Source: Lepidostoma basale
Taxonomy: Eukaryota; Arthropoda; Insecta; Trichoptera; Lepidostomatidae
Assembly (NCBI GenBank): GCA_022606425.2
Contig: JAHDVF020000172.1
Location: forward strand, 744,001-808,000
DNA: 64,000 nt
Direction of reading: 5' to 3'
Shown here: positions 1 through 10,669 of the stretch, in pieces
Position numbering within the stretch: the stretch's first letter is position 1
Layout of the letters: each line of letters opens with the position of its first letter
The notes under the pieces: generated by a model
The model's input: only the letters and a program-made list of their open reading frames with translations
What the model was told of the DNA's origin: nothing
The model's database searches: none
Position numbers and translations under genes: made by a program

Positions 1-257
1 AACTTGCTCCAATTTCTCGCCCATCGCACTTATATCACAAATCGTCATACATTCTTCTTTCTCGAAAACCATCACTTTAGATTTAGACACATTCATCACC
101 AAGTCACTCTTTTTGCATGCCTCATACATCCTTGACACTAAGACTTGCAAATTTTCTTTACTGTCAGCGATAAACACAGCATCGTCTGCATATAACAAAC
201 AACTGACTGACAAACAATTCATCTTAGCACCAGCGTCTATGCCTTCAAGTTCTTTTA
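1..257 (-). pseudogene. LINE-beta reverse transcriptase fragment (YADD box)
   Basis: The minus strand reads without a stop across the fragment and carries the RT active-site box YADDAVFIADS, with YADD encoded at 192-181, followed by MNVSKSKVMVF, the usual segment after the box in RTE-like elements. It ends with ISAMGEKLEQV, which matches the start of the LINE-beta copy at 28463, so both belong to one family. The fragment is cut by the window edge. Its higher-coordinate boundary lies near the HHR-A tail at about 258-280. Confidence 0.75.
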
Positions 258-279
258 TACACTTTCAATTTAACAGTTT

Positions 280-337
280 TCAATTTAACAGTTTATAATG
301 TTAAAGTATCATAGTGTTTCGGCCAAAACAATGAACC
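280..337 (+). repeat. HHR-A 3' tail fragment
   Basis: This has the shared 3' part of the HHR-A repeats (AACAGTT, then GTATCATAGTGTTTCGGCC, then AAAACAATG). The same end recurs near 5041, 22130 (minus), 43900, 46960 and 61710 (minus). The hammerhead part is absent from this copy. Confidence 0.6.
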
Positions 338-577
338 ATTTTTTTTTGTTTACAACAAGTCATTTGAACCCAATTACTGTATAATTTTTTTTTTTGATAT
401 TATATTAATTATCGTGAGATGTGGTAGGTAGGTAATCTGTCATCCATTTATTGTCACGTGAATTCTAAACTAGACCAAATACAGTGTGACAATCACGCTG
501 CCATCGCAGGGAATCGAAGCCAGAATCTTTGGTATGGCTGTATCAGAGGTCTCACCACTCTGCCACGAATATCTTCA
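338..577 (-). mobile_element. tRNA-derived SINE, near full length, minus strand
   Basis: Read on the minus strand it has a tRNA-like head with A- and B-box-like segments (the B box is degenerate, around GGATTCG-type sequence), a body with CACGTGA and ATAAATGG, and the tail GTAATTGGGTTCAAATGAC followed by an A-rich end (T-rich at 338-355). It is the family of the complete copy at 29037-29285. A second partial body (CGTGAATTCTACGAGACC) follows at about 590-640. Confidence 0.75.
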
Positions 578-640
578 TTGATTCTCATTTTTATTTTATC
601 CGTGAATTCTACGAGACCAAAGAGATTTTTTTATCACTTG

Positions 641-970
641 GTACTAGGTTTTGTTTGTGCCTCATTAAGTTTTATCATTAACATTCCACGTCTCTATGTC
701 ATACACCGTTTCTGAGTAAATGTTCTTGAGAAATCTCATCTCTTAAACATTTATTTAGCATTCATCAATGCTCTAATTAACTCCGCTTACATTCATTTAG
801 ATTGGTTTAATTAAATATTTAGAAATGTTTTCATAATTTCAAGATGTACATTGTTTCTTTATCTTAGCTGTGGTACTTAAAGGAATTCTGTGAACATTCA
901 ATTTCAGAAATTAATTAAATCACATTCTGTTTGCTAAATAATTTATGTTAATTGAGATTTATTATGAAAG
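641..970. other. AT-rich sequence, no feature recognised
   Basis: No coding potential, tRNA box or repeat family recognised. It is simple AT-rich sequence. Confidence 0.5.
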
Positions 971-1042
971 ACTCAATAGCTTTGAATAAATATAGCTCCA
1001 CTTCGTATTTAAAAAAAAACCAACATTATTACACTTATTACA

Positions 1043-1076
1043 GACATGTTTCGGTTGTGACCCAACCTTTTTTCAT
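1043..1076 (-). ncRNA. hammerhead-like motif, HHR-J
   Basis: On the minus strand a degenerate core is followed by stem II GGTTG/CAACC, then GAAAC and ATGTC, giving self-complementary ACATGT as stem III. Sister copies at 46120-46153 and 47467-47499 share stem II and stem III. The CUGANGA half is too decayed here to expect cleavage. Confidence 0.55.
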
Positions 1077-1089
1077 GTACAGTCTGTAA

Positions 1090-2250
1090 CAACATGGATT
1101 CAGGAAGGGGCGCTCCCCTGAAACTAATCTCATGGTATTCACAGAATACATAACAAGGGCCTTGGATAATGGTCACCAAGTTGACTGTTCATATAATGAT
1201 TTCTCAAAGGCCTTTGATACTGTGAACCATGACATTCTGATAGCAAAACTATCTCAAATTGGATTCTCTTCTCAGTTGATTATGTTTTTTATTAGTTACC
1301 TCGAGGGGAGAAAACAATTCGTCTCATACGGAATTTTTCAATCGGAACCTTTTCTTGTCAATTCAGGGGTACCACAAGGTTCAAACCTAGGGCCACTCCT
1401 CTTCACCATCTTCATAAATGATATTGCGAAGGTGATAAACTTCTCGCGATTGCTTTTATTTGCCGATGATCTGAAATTATTCCTAGAAATTAACAATCCC
1501 GACGACTGTCTTCGCCTCCAGTCTGACATTGATAATATTGTTAACTGGAGTCACAGTAATAAAATGTACTTCAATGTCTCTAAGTGCGCTATGCTATCGT
1601 TTACTAGAGCATTGAGAACTGTGTATTATAGATACACAATGAACAACCAGCAACTAACACACGTATCTACGATGAAGGATCTTGGGATCATTTATGAGAG
1701 TAGGCTGACTTTTCGTGCGCATATCGAGAGGATTTGTGACATTGCACTGAAGATGTTAGGCTTCATCATTCGGACCGGAAGAGTTTTCAGAAATCCTAAT
1801 GTGCTCAGAGTCCTATACAACGCGTTGGTTCGGAGCAGACTCGAAAGTGGTTCTGTGATATGGAGTCCTCACGAGGCGAGATATTCCGTTATGCTGGAGA
1901 GAGTTCAGAAAAAATTTCTGAGGTATCTCTACATGAGGGAGTATGGTAGTTATCCGTGGCTCTATCCCACGGCATTTCTTTTAGGAATGCTCGGAACCAA
2001 TTCTTTACAGCTTCGAAGAGATGGGCATCTCATAACCCATTTCTTTAAATTAATCAGGGGATATTTCGAGAACTCGGCCGTGCTAGAGGGTGTTGGTCTT
2101 TTTGTCCCTGATAGATTTCTCCGACAGCGACAGCACAGATTGTTTTACTTACGAATTGGTGTGTATCCATCTTTATGTTCCGGATGGTTATCTTCGATAG
2201 CGTCAGCACAGACTATTTTATCGGGTGAGAAATCACGTCTTTTATATTAG
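1090..2250 (+). pseudogene. LINE-alpha reverse transcriptase, 5'-truncated (copy 1)
   Basis: The frame is open from 1090 (QHGFRKGRSPET) and carries the RT landmarks in order: DFSKAFDTVNHDIL (about residue 37), GVPQGSNLGPLLF, FADDLKLF (FADD at 1459-1470), DLGIIYESRLTFRAH, and a long region after the RT. These place it in the Jockey/CR1-like LINE group. The N-terminal RT part and any endonuclease are missing. Compared with the copy at 15532, the last 30 or so residues diverge after RQHRLFYL, so the end of this frame is not native. Both copies keep the FADD aspartates. Confidence 0.85.
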
Positions 2251-2451
2251 TGAAGGTACGTTCAGGGGACAAATACTCTTGACTTTAGAAAGTATGTTGT
2301 CTTCCTAATGTCTTACCATCTCTAATGCGTTCCTGGTACTTTGTTGTATTTTTATAATATTTTTCCTGTACTCAATAGATGCCTTAAACATTTTCCTGTT
2401 TGTAATGTCTTTTGAGTTAATAAACTGATTTGATTTGATTTGATTTGATTT
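2251..2451 (+). repeat. LINE-alpha 3' UTR and (TTTGA)n tail
   Basis: The 3' UTR includes CTCAATAGATGCCTTAAA and an AATAAA-like TTAATAAA, then a TTTGA tandem run ending near 2451. The same 3' end recurs at 16700-16831, 7745-7923 and 10089-10205, and inverted at 3245-3478. A short tandem tail instead of poly(A) is typical of several LINE clades. Confidence 0.8.
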
Positions 2452-2832
2452 GAAAAGTGTTTTATAAATACGAAGTTTAGATATAATTATTAAAGTACGA
2501 ATCCACAACACACAGTCAAGGTAGATAAACTCAATAGCTTTTTCATTTTGGGTGGTCATCAAAAGTCGACTTTTCTAAAATCAGAGAAAACGACGTGTGC
2601 ACATTGCGCACCTATGAAGTGGGGAAAGTTTTGAAAATGAAGCTGCCATATTGAGTATTGGATGTAAAGGATTTTTTTTTTCTATATTCACATCATTTTG
2701 TGTTATATCTTCACATTTGAGAAACATTATATTTTAATGAAGTATTTTGTGCACTTGTCACAACATGTTTGGGAACGCAGACATCCTTCTTCCTTCTGCT
2801 TTAAACTTTTTGTTCGATACGAAACATATCGC

Positions 2833-2978
2833 CATTTTATTATCAAGTGATTTCTATACCAGACCAGAGACAGTATGAGAATTTGGTTTTTCCTTACACT
2901 GTCATCAGCAGGAACGGAACCCGGGACATTGAGTGTGGTAGTAATAGCTGTTGCCACTCAGTCACGAAGGTTTCGCGT
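2833..2978 (-). repeat. SINE fragment, diverged
   Basis: The minus strand retains the head (ACCTTCGTGACTGAGTGG), a B-box remnant near the CCGGGTTCC-like segment and a short body. The 3' part is lost. Confidence 0.6.
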
Positions 2979-3244
2979 AGAAAATTTGTCCTTAAGAAGG
3001 AGTCATTGGTATATATTTAAATAATAGTATGTTAAGATAATAATTGGTACAATCTCTATGTATTACTCATTTTGCTTGTGTTTTAAAATTTATTGAAAAA
3101 TTTCTTAGTTCTGGGATGATTAATATTAAAGTTTTAAATACTCATTCAACATGGTTTTTTTAACTAAAATTTTTCACTTAACGTTGTAATTTTTTTCATC
3201 GCTTTTTAAATATGTAGGTATTGTAAGATTTTAAGTTTTAGTTT

Positions 3245-3478
3245 ATCAGTTTATTTATTTATTTACTCAAAACTTATAACAAACATATTTATAGTTTAAG
3301 GCATATATTTGAAAAAGGATTAAGTATCAGGAACGCATGAGAGGTGGTTCTACTTTAGGAAGATAAGATACTCTCTAAGGTTAAGAGTGATTGTCTTCTG
3401 AACGTACTTTCACAAATATAATACAAGTAATCTTGTTCAGCAGACTGATTGCTCTTCCCACCGGCATCTTAAGAGACA
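3245..3478 (-). repeat. LINE-alpha 3' end, minus strand
   Basis: The minus strand matches the C-terminal coding end and 3' UTR of the 15532 copy (GTGGGAAGAGCAATCAGTCT, then GTACGTTCAGAAG). The tail is replaced by an AAAT-rich run instead of (TTTGA)n. Confidence 0.65.
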
Positions 3479-3916
3479 AGTTGATTCTTGTGATCGAGAG
3501 AAAAAACAATATATGCTGGACAAGATTTGTTTACTTTATATTCAAAACCACGAGTAACACACATAATACATAAAAAGACGAAGGTCTATTTTATGATAGG
3601 TAATTTACTTCATGTCTATGACATCTTTACAGAATACGGTTTCGACTTGATGGATGACAGAATGGTTATTTTCCAATATCCGCTTAGAAAAAAAAAAGGA
3701 TTAACAACTCAATTTAAATGACAACATTTGTTTTATGATCACTGGTCAAAGATTTATATAATATTTCATAACGATCCCTTATTACATGAAAAGAAAAATT
3801 GTGATTTCAGTTGACATTCAGGGCCACAGAATTTTAAATACGCAAAAAAAACTTATTCGTATTGTAAGTTTTTTCATTAGTAAAAGGTTAGTTGACACAA
3901 TTTAACTAGTTAATTA
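3479..3916. other. AT-rich sequence, no feature recognised
   Basis: Only short chance open frames. No repeat family recognised. Confidence 0.45.
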
Positions 3917-4345
3917 ATAAACTAACCACCAGGTCGTCTCCCCGAAGTGGTAGGCAGAAATAATGACCCGGTAGTCTATTATTTCTTGACATACATCTCT
4001 CGCTTCCTCAACATTCATATCATAACACGGTTTCCTGTATTTTTATCTATTTCTAATTATATTTGTCATTTACATATACTTTTTAAACCATCGTTTCTTC
4101 ATTCAATCTTTCAATGTGTCGAAACCATCTTGATCCTTTCATTAAATTGTTTATATTTGTACTGTTTTCACTTTTAATATTTATTTTCATTTGATACTCT
4201 ATCATACTCGTATACAAATTTACCACGCACTCGTCTAAGAAATCTCATTTCTACTGCATTTATTCTACTTTCATCCTTCTTTTGCCAGTTCCATGCTTCT
4301 AGGTTTATACATAAGGGTCGGTAGAAAAACACTAAAGTGCACTTA
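3917..4345 (-). pseudogene. LINE-beta C-terminal/3' fragment, diverged
   Basis: The order from the low-coordinate end is a short tail remnant (AACTAACCA), CCGTCTCC-like sequence, then coding remnants including the reversed form of RWFGHIERL and, at the far end, LYGSEAWNWQK-like residues. It shares the 59486-59600 and 63401 copies' upstream part. Several frame breaks. Confidence 0.65.
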
Positions 4346-4668
4346 ATTTTTAATATATACAATAAATAAATATTGTGCACTTAACATTTCAATGAATGCT
4401 GCTATGACTTTTTTCCAAACTTATTTAAAATATAAGTCTCTCTGGGAAATGCGTGCTTAATACAGCACAAAACAGTTGTTTCCTGAACATGCATTAAAAT
4501 AGTGTCGTAAAATTTCAGTGTATTTTATAATATCCATTGATCGCTAATAAATTTAACAACATTTGCCACAAACTGCACGCTAGTCAATTTTTGAAATTTG
4601 GTCCAATTTCGATTAAGTTAATTAACATCTGATAGCTATATTTTATGTGTTGATATTATATATAACGA
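4346..4668. other. AT-rich sequence, no feature recognised
   Basis: Nothing recognised apart from chance short frames. Confidence 0.45.
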
Positions 4669-4745
4669 CCTTCGTAGTCAATTGGTAAGTGCTTTGACTG
4701 CCATCTTGAAGGTCCCGGGTTCGATTCCCGACAATGGTAGTGTGT
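4669..4745 (+). repeat. SINE tRNA-like head
   Basis: It starts ACGACCTTCGTAGTC, has an A-box-like TAGTCAATTGG and a clear B box GGTTCGATTCC at about 4720-4730. It lacks the SINE body and tail. I do not call it a tRNA gene because the same head fronts longer SINE copies (29037, 44338) and no clean cloverleaf or anticodon could be assigned. Confidence 0.65.
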
Positions 4746-4929
4746 ATAAATTAAAAACGATATATTCTCTACTATAAATAGTAACTAACCGTTCTATTAA
4801 TTAAAATATTTAAGTACCTAAATCAATTTCGTCAAGAACTTCAAAGTTATATCAAAGAAATCATTCAAATTGTTATAGGAACAAAAACACATAAATATTA
4901 AAAAAATCACGCAAATTTGACATTTGATA

Positions 4930-5090
4930 TACTCGTATTATTGTAACACCTGATGATGTCAACACAGGTTGATGAAACAGCTGTCGCGTAATATAAAATA
5001 CAATTGTAATTCAAAAAACAAAATTATTAAATTTAACAGTTTTTATAATTTTAAGGTATCATAGTGTTTTGGACAAAACAATGGACTATT
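4930..5090 (+). repeat. HHR-A repeat unit
   Basis: A unit of about 160 bp: GTAACAC, the hammerhead-like motif (4950-4985), an AT-rich body, AACAGTTTTTATAA, and the shared end TATCATAGTGTTTTGGAC. It is one of the better HHR-A copies. Confidence 0.65.
4950..4985 (+). ncRNA. hammerhead-like motif, HHR-A, invariant core intact
   Basis: CTGATGA (4950-4956), extra T, stem II GTCAAC/GTTGAT with ACAG loop, GAAA (4974-4977), then CAGCTGTC so that ACAGCTGT is self-complementary as stem III, followed by cleavage-type C at 4985. All invariant positions of the hammerhead core are present. Stem I is weak: C-G, a mismatch, C-G and A-U with the flanking AACAC and GCGT. A self-complementary stem III implies action as a dimer, as reported for small Penelope-associated hammerheads. 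Confidence 0.65.
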
Positions 5091-5744
5091 TAAATAAAGA
5101 ATTGTATGTAAAATAAGTTCTAAAAGCAACTGTTTTTACTTAACCTCCAAATTTGTATTAAATTTCGAGTTTTGTATACCAGAGTATCATAATTCAATGT
5201 ATCAAGCAGAACAGAAAATTTATTTTCAGGATTTAAATAAATAACAGAAATAAACTTCTTAGGCTGCAGAATAAAATTTTGAAGACAATTTAGAGTGTAC
5301 AGAACTACCGCCGGCTTTCTCGCACAATGCTAAATGCCCCAAGATTTATATTTGTGTTGTGTTCTCGTTTCAAAGAAAACTTTTTCTTATAAGACGTTTT
5401 CTCGCGTTGGGAAAATTTCGGTAAGTAAATTTCATAGGAAGGATTTCATATTTTCCATCTCAGTAAATACTCGGATACTGTTTGCAAAGGTCGCAACTCA
5501 AAATTAAATTCTATGATTAAATTTTATTTCGCCGAATCTCTCTCACTATTTTATGAATTCGTTTGTTTTAAATGTAACATCTTTCGACATTTCAAACTAA
5601 TTGGATCGCGGTTGATCGTTGAAACAATTCATTGTCTGGGGTTTTATTCGGGATCTGAATGATTTACAAATATTTAAGAAAAACGATATCTTTCAAATAA
5701 AATTGTCAATTTTATCTTCTTCTCTCTTATTACTTTGAGATCGA
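5091..5744. other. AT-rich sequence, no feature recognised
   Basis: Non-repetitive as far as I can see, with no coding frame. The stretch 5300-5450 is somewhat less AT-rich. Confidence 0.45.
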
Positions 5745-6985
5745 TTCTCCTAATTAAAAAGCGCCACCATTTTGGTCTTGGGCCATCCCGCTATCGTTTT
5801 GCAGTAATTTTATATCCTTTTTGACGGATGACATCCAACTTGCTTAAGGCTATCTGGGTCTTCTATTTTCCTGCGCCTAGTAACAAAGCTTTTTGGACGA
5901 TGTGCAAGCGACCATCCCTCGCTTTTTCTTTGATAAGTGGGATTAAATACAAGCCTAAGTAAACAAGACAGCTGCAATCTCTGGGGATCTAGAATCCACA
6001 ATATGGAAAAACAAAGACATGACCTTTAAGAGTAAGATGAGAATCTATAAAGCATGCGTAAGACCAATAATAACATATGGAGTCGAAGCATGGGCAGACA
6101 CAGTAAGGACCAAACAAGTTTTGAGGACTTCCGAAATGAAGACACTGGGGACGATAGCTGGCAAGACACTGAGAGATCACGTGAGGAACACCAGAATAAG
6201 AGAGATATGTCTGGTTGAGGATATTATAAGATGGAGCAGACAGTGAAAAGGGACTGGTACGGTCATGTTGAAAGAATGGACACCACCAGACTCCCATATA
6301 TATATATTATTTCATAATCAGCCTCATGGGACTCGTCCTCGTGGAAGACCTCCTAAAATATGGAAGGACAGCTGAGAATCTACCCCACAGGAGGAGTAAA
6401 CTCTGGAAAACAGACCACATAGGTCTACAATAAGGAAGAAGAAGAAGAAGAATAAGTGGGATTACTTTGAAGCATCCTTGAATGTAATCATTCATTTTTA
6501 ATCAAGCCTAATGTCTCAAGCAGCCACGAACATCCTTATCTTTGCAATAAAGATAGTATGTTCCTATTAGTGTACAACCCAGCATTCCAATATGTAGAGG
6601 ATAGCTGATCTTACATCCGTTTTGTACACCTTTACTTTAGTCTATATAGGTGCTTTATTATCACAAGGCACTCCTGAAAGAGCATGCTATTTGAGCCATT
6701 ATTCTATGCTCCAAGTCAATTTTAAGTTTGCTGTTCTTAGTAAAAACAAAGCCGAGGTGATTTAAGTGGTCTACTTGTTTTATCAAAATGTCTCCGAGAA
6801 ACATGCTTTTAAGCTGTGCGATGGTTCCAGGTAAATGGCAGTTATTGTATTCTGTTTTGGTTCGATTAAGTCAAAAATCTTTATTTTTTAGTGTTATACA
6901 TCATTGATCAAGTAACTTCTGTAATTCTTGACGATATTCCTTTACTACGTCTTCTGCATAAAGTATATTCCATGGGTTGATGAGA
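5745..6985 (-). pseudogene. LINE-eta RTE-like fragment, split by a LINE-gamma
   Basis: Minus-strand pieces at 6985-6452 and 5945-5745 join across the inserted LINE-gamma. The first carries a decayed active-site box (YAED for YADD), then LNRTKTEY, HLPGT, VDHLNHLGFVFTKNSKL and EHRIMAQ. The second carries residues like VKKDIKLLQND and an RRIDLK-like end. Residue order fits RTE-type elements. Stops and frameshifts throughout; inactive. Confidence 0.7.
5946..6451 (+). pseudogene. LINE-gamma 3' fragment, nested, with 13-bp target duplication
   Basis: The 506-bp insert starts with residues TAAISGDLESTIWKNKD, then SKMRIYKACVRPIITYGVEAW, TLRDHVRNTRIREICLVEDI, GHVERMDTTRLPY, and GTRPRGRPPKIWKDS. It ends in an (AAG)n tail at about 6430-6451. 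ATAAGTGGGATTA stands on both sides (5933-5945 and 6452-6464). Truncated at the 5' end, interrupted by stops near 6244 and 6370. Confidence 0.85.
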
Positions 6986-7744
6986 AAACTGTTTTTTTTT
7001 ACCACGGTGAGATACATGAACTGGACCTTATAATATGTCGAGTTGAAAATGGCTGCAGGGAAGGACCGCAAAAGAATGCAGTGGAAGATATGATTGAAGT
7101 CTTTGCGGCAAACCTATCCCTTGGATTGAAGCTGTTGATAAATAATAAAATGTTAATTATGTTGTATAATACAATAAAAATTAGCAATATTAATATATTG
7201 GTTAAAGAAAACATGTGTCTATTTTGAAATAAAAATGTTATTATAGAAATTGAGATAAAAGAGATATGAAAAGAGCGATGTATTCAAATTGTGTCACCCT
7301 GGGAAAGAAACTGAGTAACGTTAAATCCATAATTACATTCTCACCTCCTCTCCACATTCCCTTGTTAATCTACATAAAACCACCATTACTATTCCAGATA
7401 CAAAAACAATTTTGGCTTAAACGGCGGGAATATGCAAAACTTGGAGGTACGTTAGTGCTTGGTGCTCTAATGGTGAATGAAACTTAATATTGAATTTATC
7501 ACCGCCAAAAGTGATAATCGTTTTAAAGGCACTCGTTAAAAACGACAGCGTTCATTATGTGAAGTTTATTCCTTCATTGCACGTAGGTGACTTTGTTTAT
7601 ATACTGCTAATATAGTTTTCTACGCTAACATATTAATTTTATGAAATGTTGAAAGACGTAAATATCAGCCCATACTATAAATATTGTATTTGTAATACAA
7701 CATGAATATTCGTCAAAATGGAGTATCCTCCTAATAATTTAATC
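6986..7744. other. AT-rich sequence, no feature recognised
   Basis: Open frames of up to about 100 codons occur but resemble no family I know and have no supporting signals. Confidence 0.4.
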
Positions 7745-7923
7745 AGTATCTTGGGATATATTTATATCGATATATTGTCTTTCTAATGTCGAACCATTAC
7801 AAATGCGTTCCTGGTATTATGTCGTATGTGTATAATATTTTACATGTACTCAATAGTTGCCTTTAACATTTATGCAGTTTGTAATGTCTTTTGAGCAAAT
7901 AACCTGATTTGATTTGATTTGAT
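7745..7923 (+). repeat. LINE-alpha 3' UTR with (TTTGA)n tail
   Basis: This matches the 3' UTR of the 1090 and 15532 copies (ATGCGTTCCTGGTA, ACTCAATAG, GTAATGTCTTTTGAG) and ends GATTTGATTTGATTTGA near 7922. It is only the last 180 bp or so, a severe 5' truncation. Confidence 0.75.
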
Positions 7924-9113
7924 GATAAGATTTATTACTAAACTAGCTCAAACTATCATCGTTGCATTTCTTAACATAGACTTATTTATTGAATCAACGA
8001 GATCATTTGATAAAGAATCATAGATTTAGAAATATAATTTAACTTTTGAGAGACACTTTGATGGTATTTTGGCAAAGAGAAAAATCTCGCTTTCTTAAAA
8101 TATTATATTAATAATCTTTTAGAAGTTATGGGTTTAACGAAATATTAAATTAAATTAAATAATACATAATCTTGATGAAATTAAGATTAATTTAACGTTA
8201 ACACTGTGTAATTTCATAAATCTGATTTATATGGTAATTAAAATACTGTTATTTTAATTGAAAAGTACATTTTTCCAGAAATGTTTCATAGATATAAAAA
8301 CTTTTTTGTTCCGTTATTTTTCCGGGCACTTAAAACTTTTTACAAAGGTTTAATAAAAAGCCGAGTTAATTTACTCATCAGTTAAAACAACAATGTTTCA
8401 ATCATAAAGTTATGAGTACTATTTTTAATAATGAAAAAACGTTAATACCCTTAATGCGCAAAACTTTTCATTGGGAAATCTATTAAAAGAACAAATAAAC
8501 ATAATAAGAACTCTCGGTTTAAAAATAAGTTTTAAAATTTGTCTCCAAAAATGTTTCAAATTACAAAAATCGTATTTCTAAAAATACGGTTGTTTTAAAT
8601 TTTCTAAATTTGTTATTCAGAAAGTTTGGTGACGTAGACCGAATTAACCGACAGCTTAAAGTTTGTCTTCTATTTATAAAAATAGATTCAAGGAAAAATC
8701 CATGCAAAAAACTCAGTAAACATGAGTAACGTAGTTTGAAAAAAAGGTCAATGCGAATTTCATTTGGGTACAAGAGAGAATACAAAAGAGTAATATGGAT
8801 TGATTTTTATTTATTTTAATTGTAATAAATGTGAAAAGTGTTGAAAGATGACAAAACAAATTAATAAAAAATTGAGAAATGTACAGATGTATATAAATAT
8901 GTAAAGATAGAAATGGGGGTATATTTTCTATGTCTACACATTTGAATAAACGATGTGATAGTTCAGTAAATTAGTCATTAACTTTGAAACAAAGTTGTGT
9001 AGGTAGCAGAATCAAAATACAATATCTTCAATATTTTCAGAGTGAATCAGATCAAAAATTATGTAAACGCTATTGGTACATAATTAATTAATAAAAATAT
9101 ATATAAAAATTAA
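7924..9113. other. long AT-rich stretch, no feature recognised
   Basis: About 1.2 kb without a coding frame of note or a repeat family that I recognise. Confidence 0.4.
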
Positions 9114-9280
9114 ATATTGAATGTCGGCCATGTGAGGAGTCAGAGAAATCGACGCGCGTGCATGACACGATGTATGAATGTTGAGGAATCGAGAGAAATA
9201 TGTCAGGAAAGAAAAGTGTGGCAGTCCATTCTTCTGCCTACCCCTTCGGGGAGACGGCGTGATGGTTAGTTAGTTAGTTA
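9114..9280 (+). repeat. LINE-beta 3' end with (TTAG)n tail
   Basis: It carries the conserved 3' segment GTCAGAGAAATCGACGCGCG, TGAATGTTGAGGAA, CTACCCCTTCGGGGAGACGG and then GTTAGTTAGTTAG. The segment encodes the residues RNRRACMTRCMNVEE in the intact copy at 54687. Confidence 0.8.
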
Positions 9281-9325
9281 AAAAACAATTTGCAAGCTTA
9301 ATTATGTAATTAATTAAATAATTGA

Positions 9326-9490
9326 ATGAGGAGTCAGACAAATGGACATGCGTGCATGGCACGATGCATGAATGTTGAAAGAACAGTGTTGCAATCCATT
9401 ATTTCTGCCTGCCCCTTCAGAGAGGCGGTGTGATGGGAGGATTCAGGGTTTCATTCAGGATTCAGGAGGTGTGATGGTTAGTTAGTTAGA
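9326..9490 (+). repeat. LINE-beta 3' end, second tandem copy
   Basis: The same 3' segment lies 46 bp downstream of the previous copy, in the same orientation. It has an internal duplication in the tail region (GGATTCAGG repeated at about 9438-9468) before GTTAGTTAG. Confidence 0.75.
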
Positions 9491-10011
9491 TTTTTTAAAA
9501 TATAATTTATTTATCTGTTTCCCATAAGATTAAATTTATTTTATGGGAATGATATGTTTCGCCTGTAACAGCTTTCTTCTTACCTCGGCTAGCGCAGAGA
9601 GCGGGACTCCTCAGGTTTTCTTCGCGGGATTCTTTCCAGCTGCTGTCATTCGATTAGGGACGGGTGTAAATAGAAACAAAGGTTATGGAATAGATGGTTT
9701 ATTGCAGGAGATTATAATTATAAAAACAAATCTAGAGCTAGAGATGTCATCACTATATTATGTTCCACGCTGCCACGGTCGGGATTTTATCATATGATAG
9801 TAAACTTCTTGAAAACATACTTTTTCATTAGCAATAATAAATAATTCAAGTATATGTAAAATCATATAAGTGAAAGTCAGAAGACAAATACTCTTTTTTT
9901 TTGTTTTTAAAAAGACTAATACCAAGGATTTAGATCAATGATATTTGAATTTGTTTTACAATCTTCAATGTGAACAGAAAATAGCTCATTATTATAAAAA
10001 AGGAATCTGGT
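9491..10011. other. AT-rich stretch with an HHR-B remnant
   Basis: The minus strand at about 9535-9570 carries the HHR-B end (GCGAAACATATCATTCCCAT). The rest shows nothing recognisable, including a weak open frame at 9543-9797. Confidence 0.4.
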
Positions 10012-10082
10012 CATGTCCAGGCTTGAACCCATGTCCCCTGGAACAGGAGCCAAGCGTTCTATCCCCTAGATCACCACCCAAT
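10012..10082 (-). repeat. tRNA-like SINE head, second family
   Basis: The minus strand reads GGTGGTGATCTAGGGGATAG (A-box side) and GGGTTCAAGCC (B box). It differs from the main SINE head and lacks a clean acceptor stem, so I read it as a second tRNA-derived SINE family rather than a tRNA gene. Confidence 0.5.
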
Positions 10083-10088
10083 TTGTTG

Positions 10089-10205
10089 ACGTCGGAAAGT
10101 ATCTTGTATTCTCAAAGTCGAACCATCTTTTATGCGTTCATGGTATGATATATATAATAATTTTTCTGTTCTCAATAGATGTCCTAAACTATAATTTTTA
10201 ATTGT
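10089..10205 (+). repeat. LINE-alpha 3' UTR fragment
   Basis: It matches the 16680-16790 segment (GGAAAGTATCTTGTATTCTC, ATGCGTTCATGGTA, TTCTCAATAGATG). The (TTTGA)n tail is lost. Confidence 0.6.
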
Positions 10206-10669
10206 TATATTTTTTTAGAAAATTCTGTCGGAATGATTTGATTGAATACCGAATTTTTAAATTATTATTAATATCTTGCATTTAAAAGTAATATTTTATT
10301 TTGACTTCTTGAAAGGTTTTCTTATTAATACATATTTTATAAGATCACAATTCCTTGTAAGCTTACAATATTTTCGTAATATTTCAAGTAAAGAGTACAA
10401 GTAATTGCTCTGTTGTTGCGAGGATAATGTTACTTACTCATTACTTAGGTCTAATAAATAATTTTAGTGGGGTTAGACGTCGTAAAGTTGGACGAAGTAA
10501 TCATCTTAAAATGTTCCATGAAAGTAATTACTACCCAATTACAGGCCACTCTGATTAGACTTTGAATAAGTAGCGATAGCCGTTGTCCATAATAACTGAC
10601 CTTTCGACTTGGCTCTAACAATCATTATGTATTAAAATAATAATTAAAATGATGAATGGAAATATCTAG
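10206..10669. other. AT-rich sequence, no feature recognised
   Basis: Nothing recognised; the part at 10440-10640 is less AT-rich. Confidence 0.4.

Larger units (their letters stand above)
971..2541. mobile_element. HHR-J inverted-pair repeat split by a LINE-alpha, with 13-bp target duplication
   Basis: The direct repeat ACTCAATAGCTTT stands at 971-983 and 2529-2541. Inside are a left HHR-J arm (984 to about 1089, minus orientation, containing AATACGAAG reversed) and a right arm (about 2452-2528) reading AAAGTGTTTT, AATACGAAG and CCACAACACACAG. This is the order of the uninterrupted copy at 47440-47640. LINE-alpha (1090-2451) lies between them. The layout implies the HHR-J pair inserted first, duplicating 13 bp, and the LINE inserted later. 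Confidence 0.75.

Noticed and set aside
4669..4745. Apparent tRNA gene with good B box
   Set aside because: The same head begins SINE copies at 29037 and 44338 with shared body, and no clean cloverleaf or anticodon could be drawn. Treated as a SINE head.
6928..7227. 99-codon frame as a gene
   Set aside because: It starts at the edge of LINE-eta and then reads into AT-rich sequence with no recognisable domain.
9266..9280. (TTAG)n runs as insect telomeric repeat
   Set aside because: The unit is TTAG, not TTAGG, and the runs always follow the same LINE-beta 3' segment, so they are element tails.
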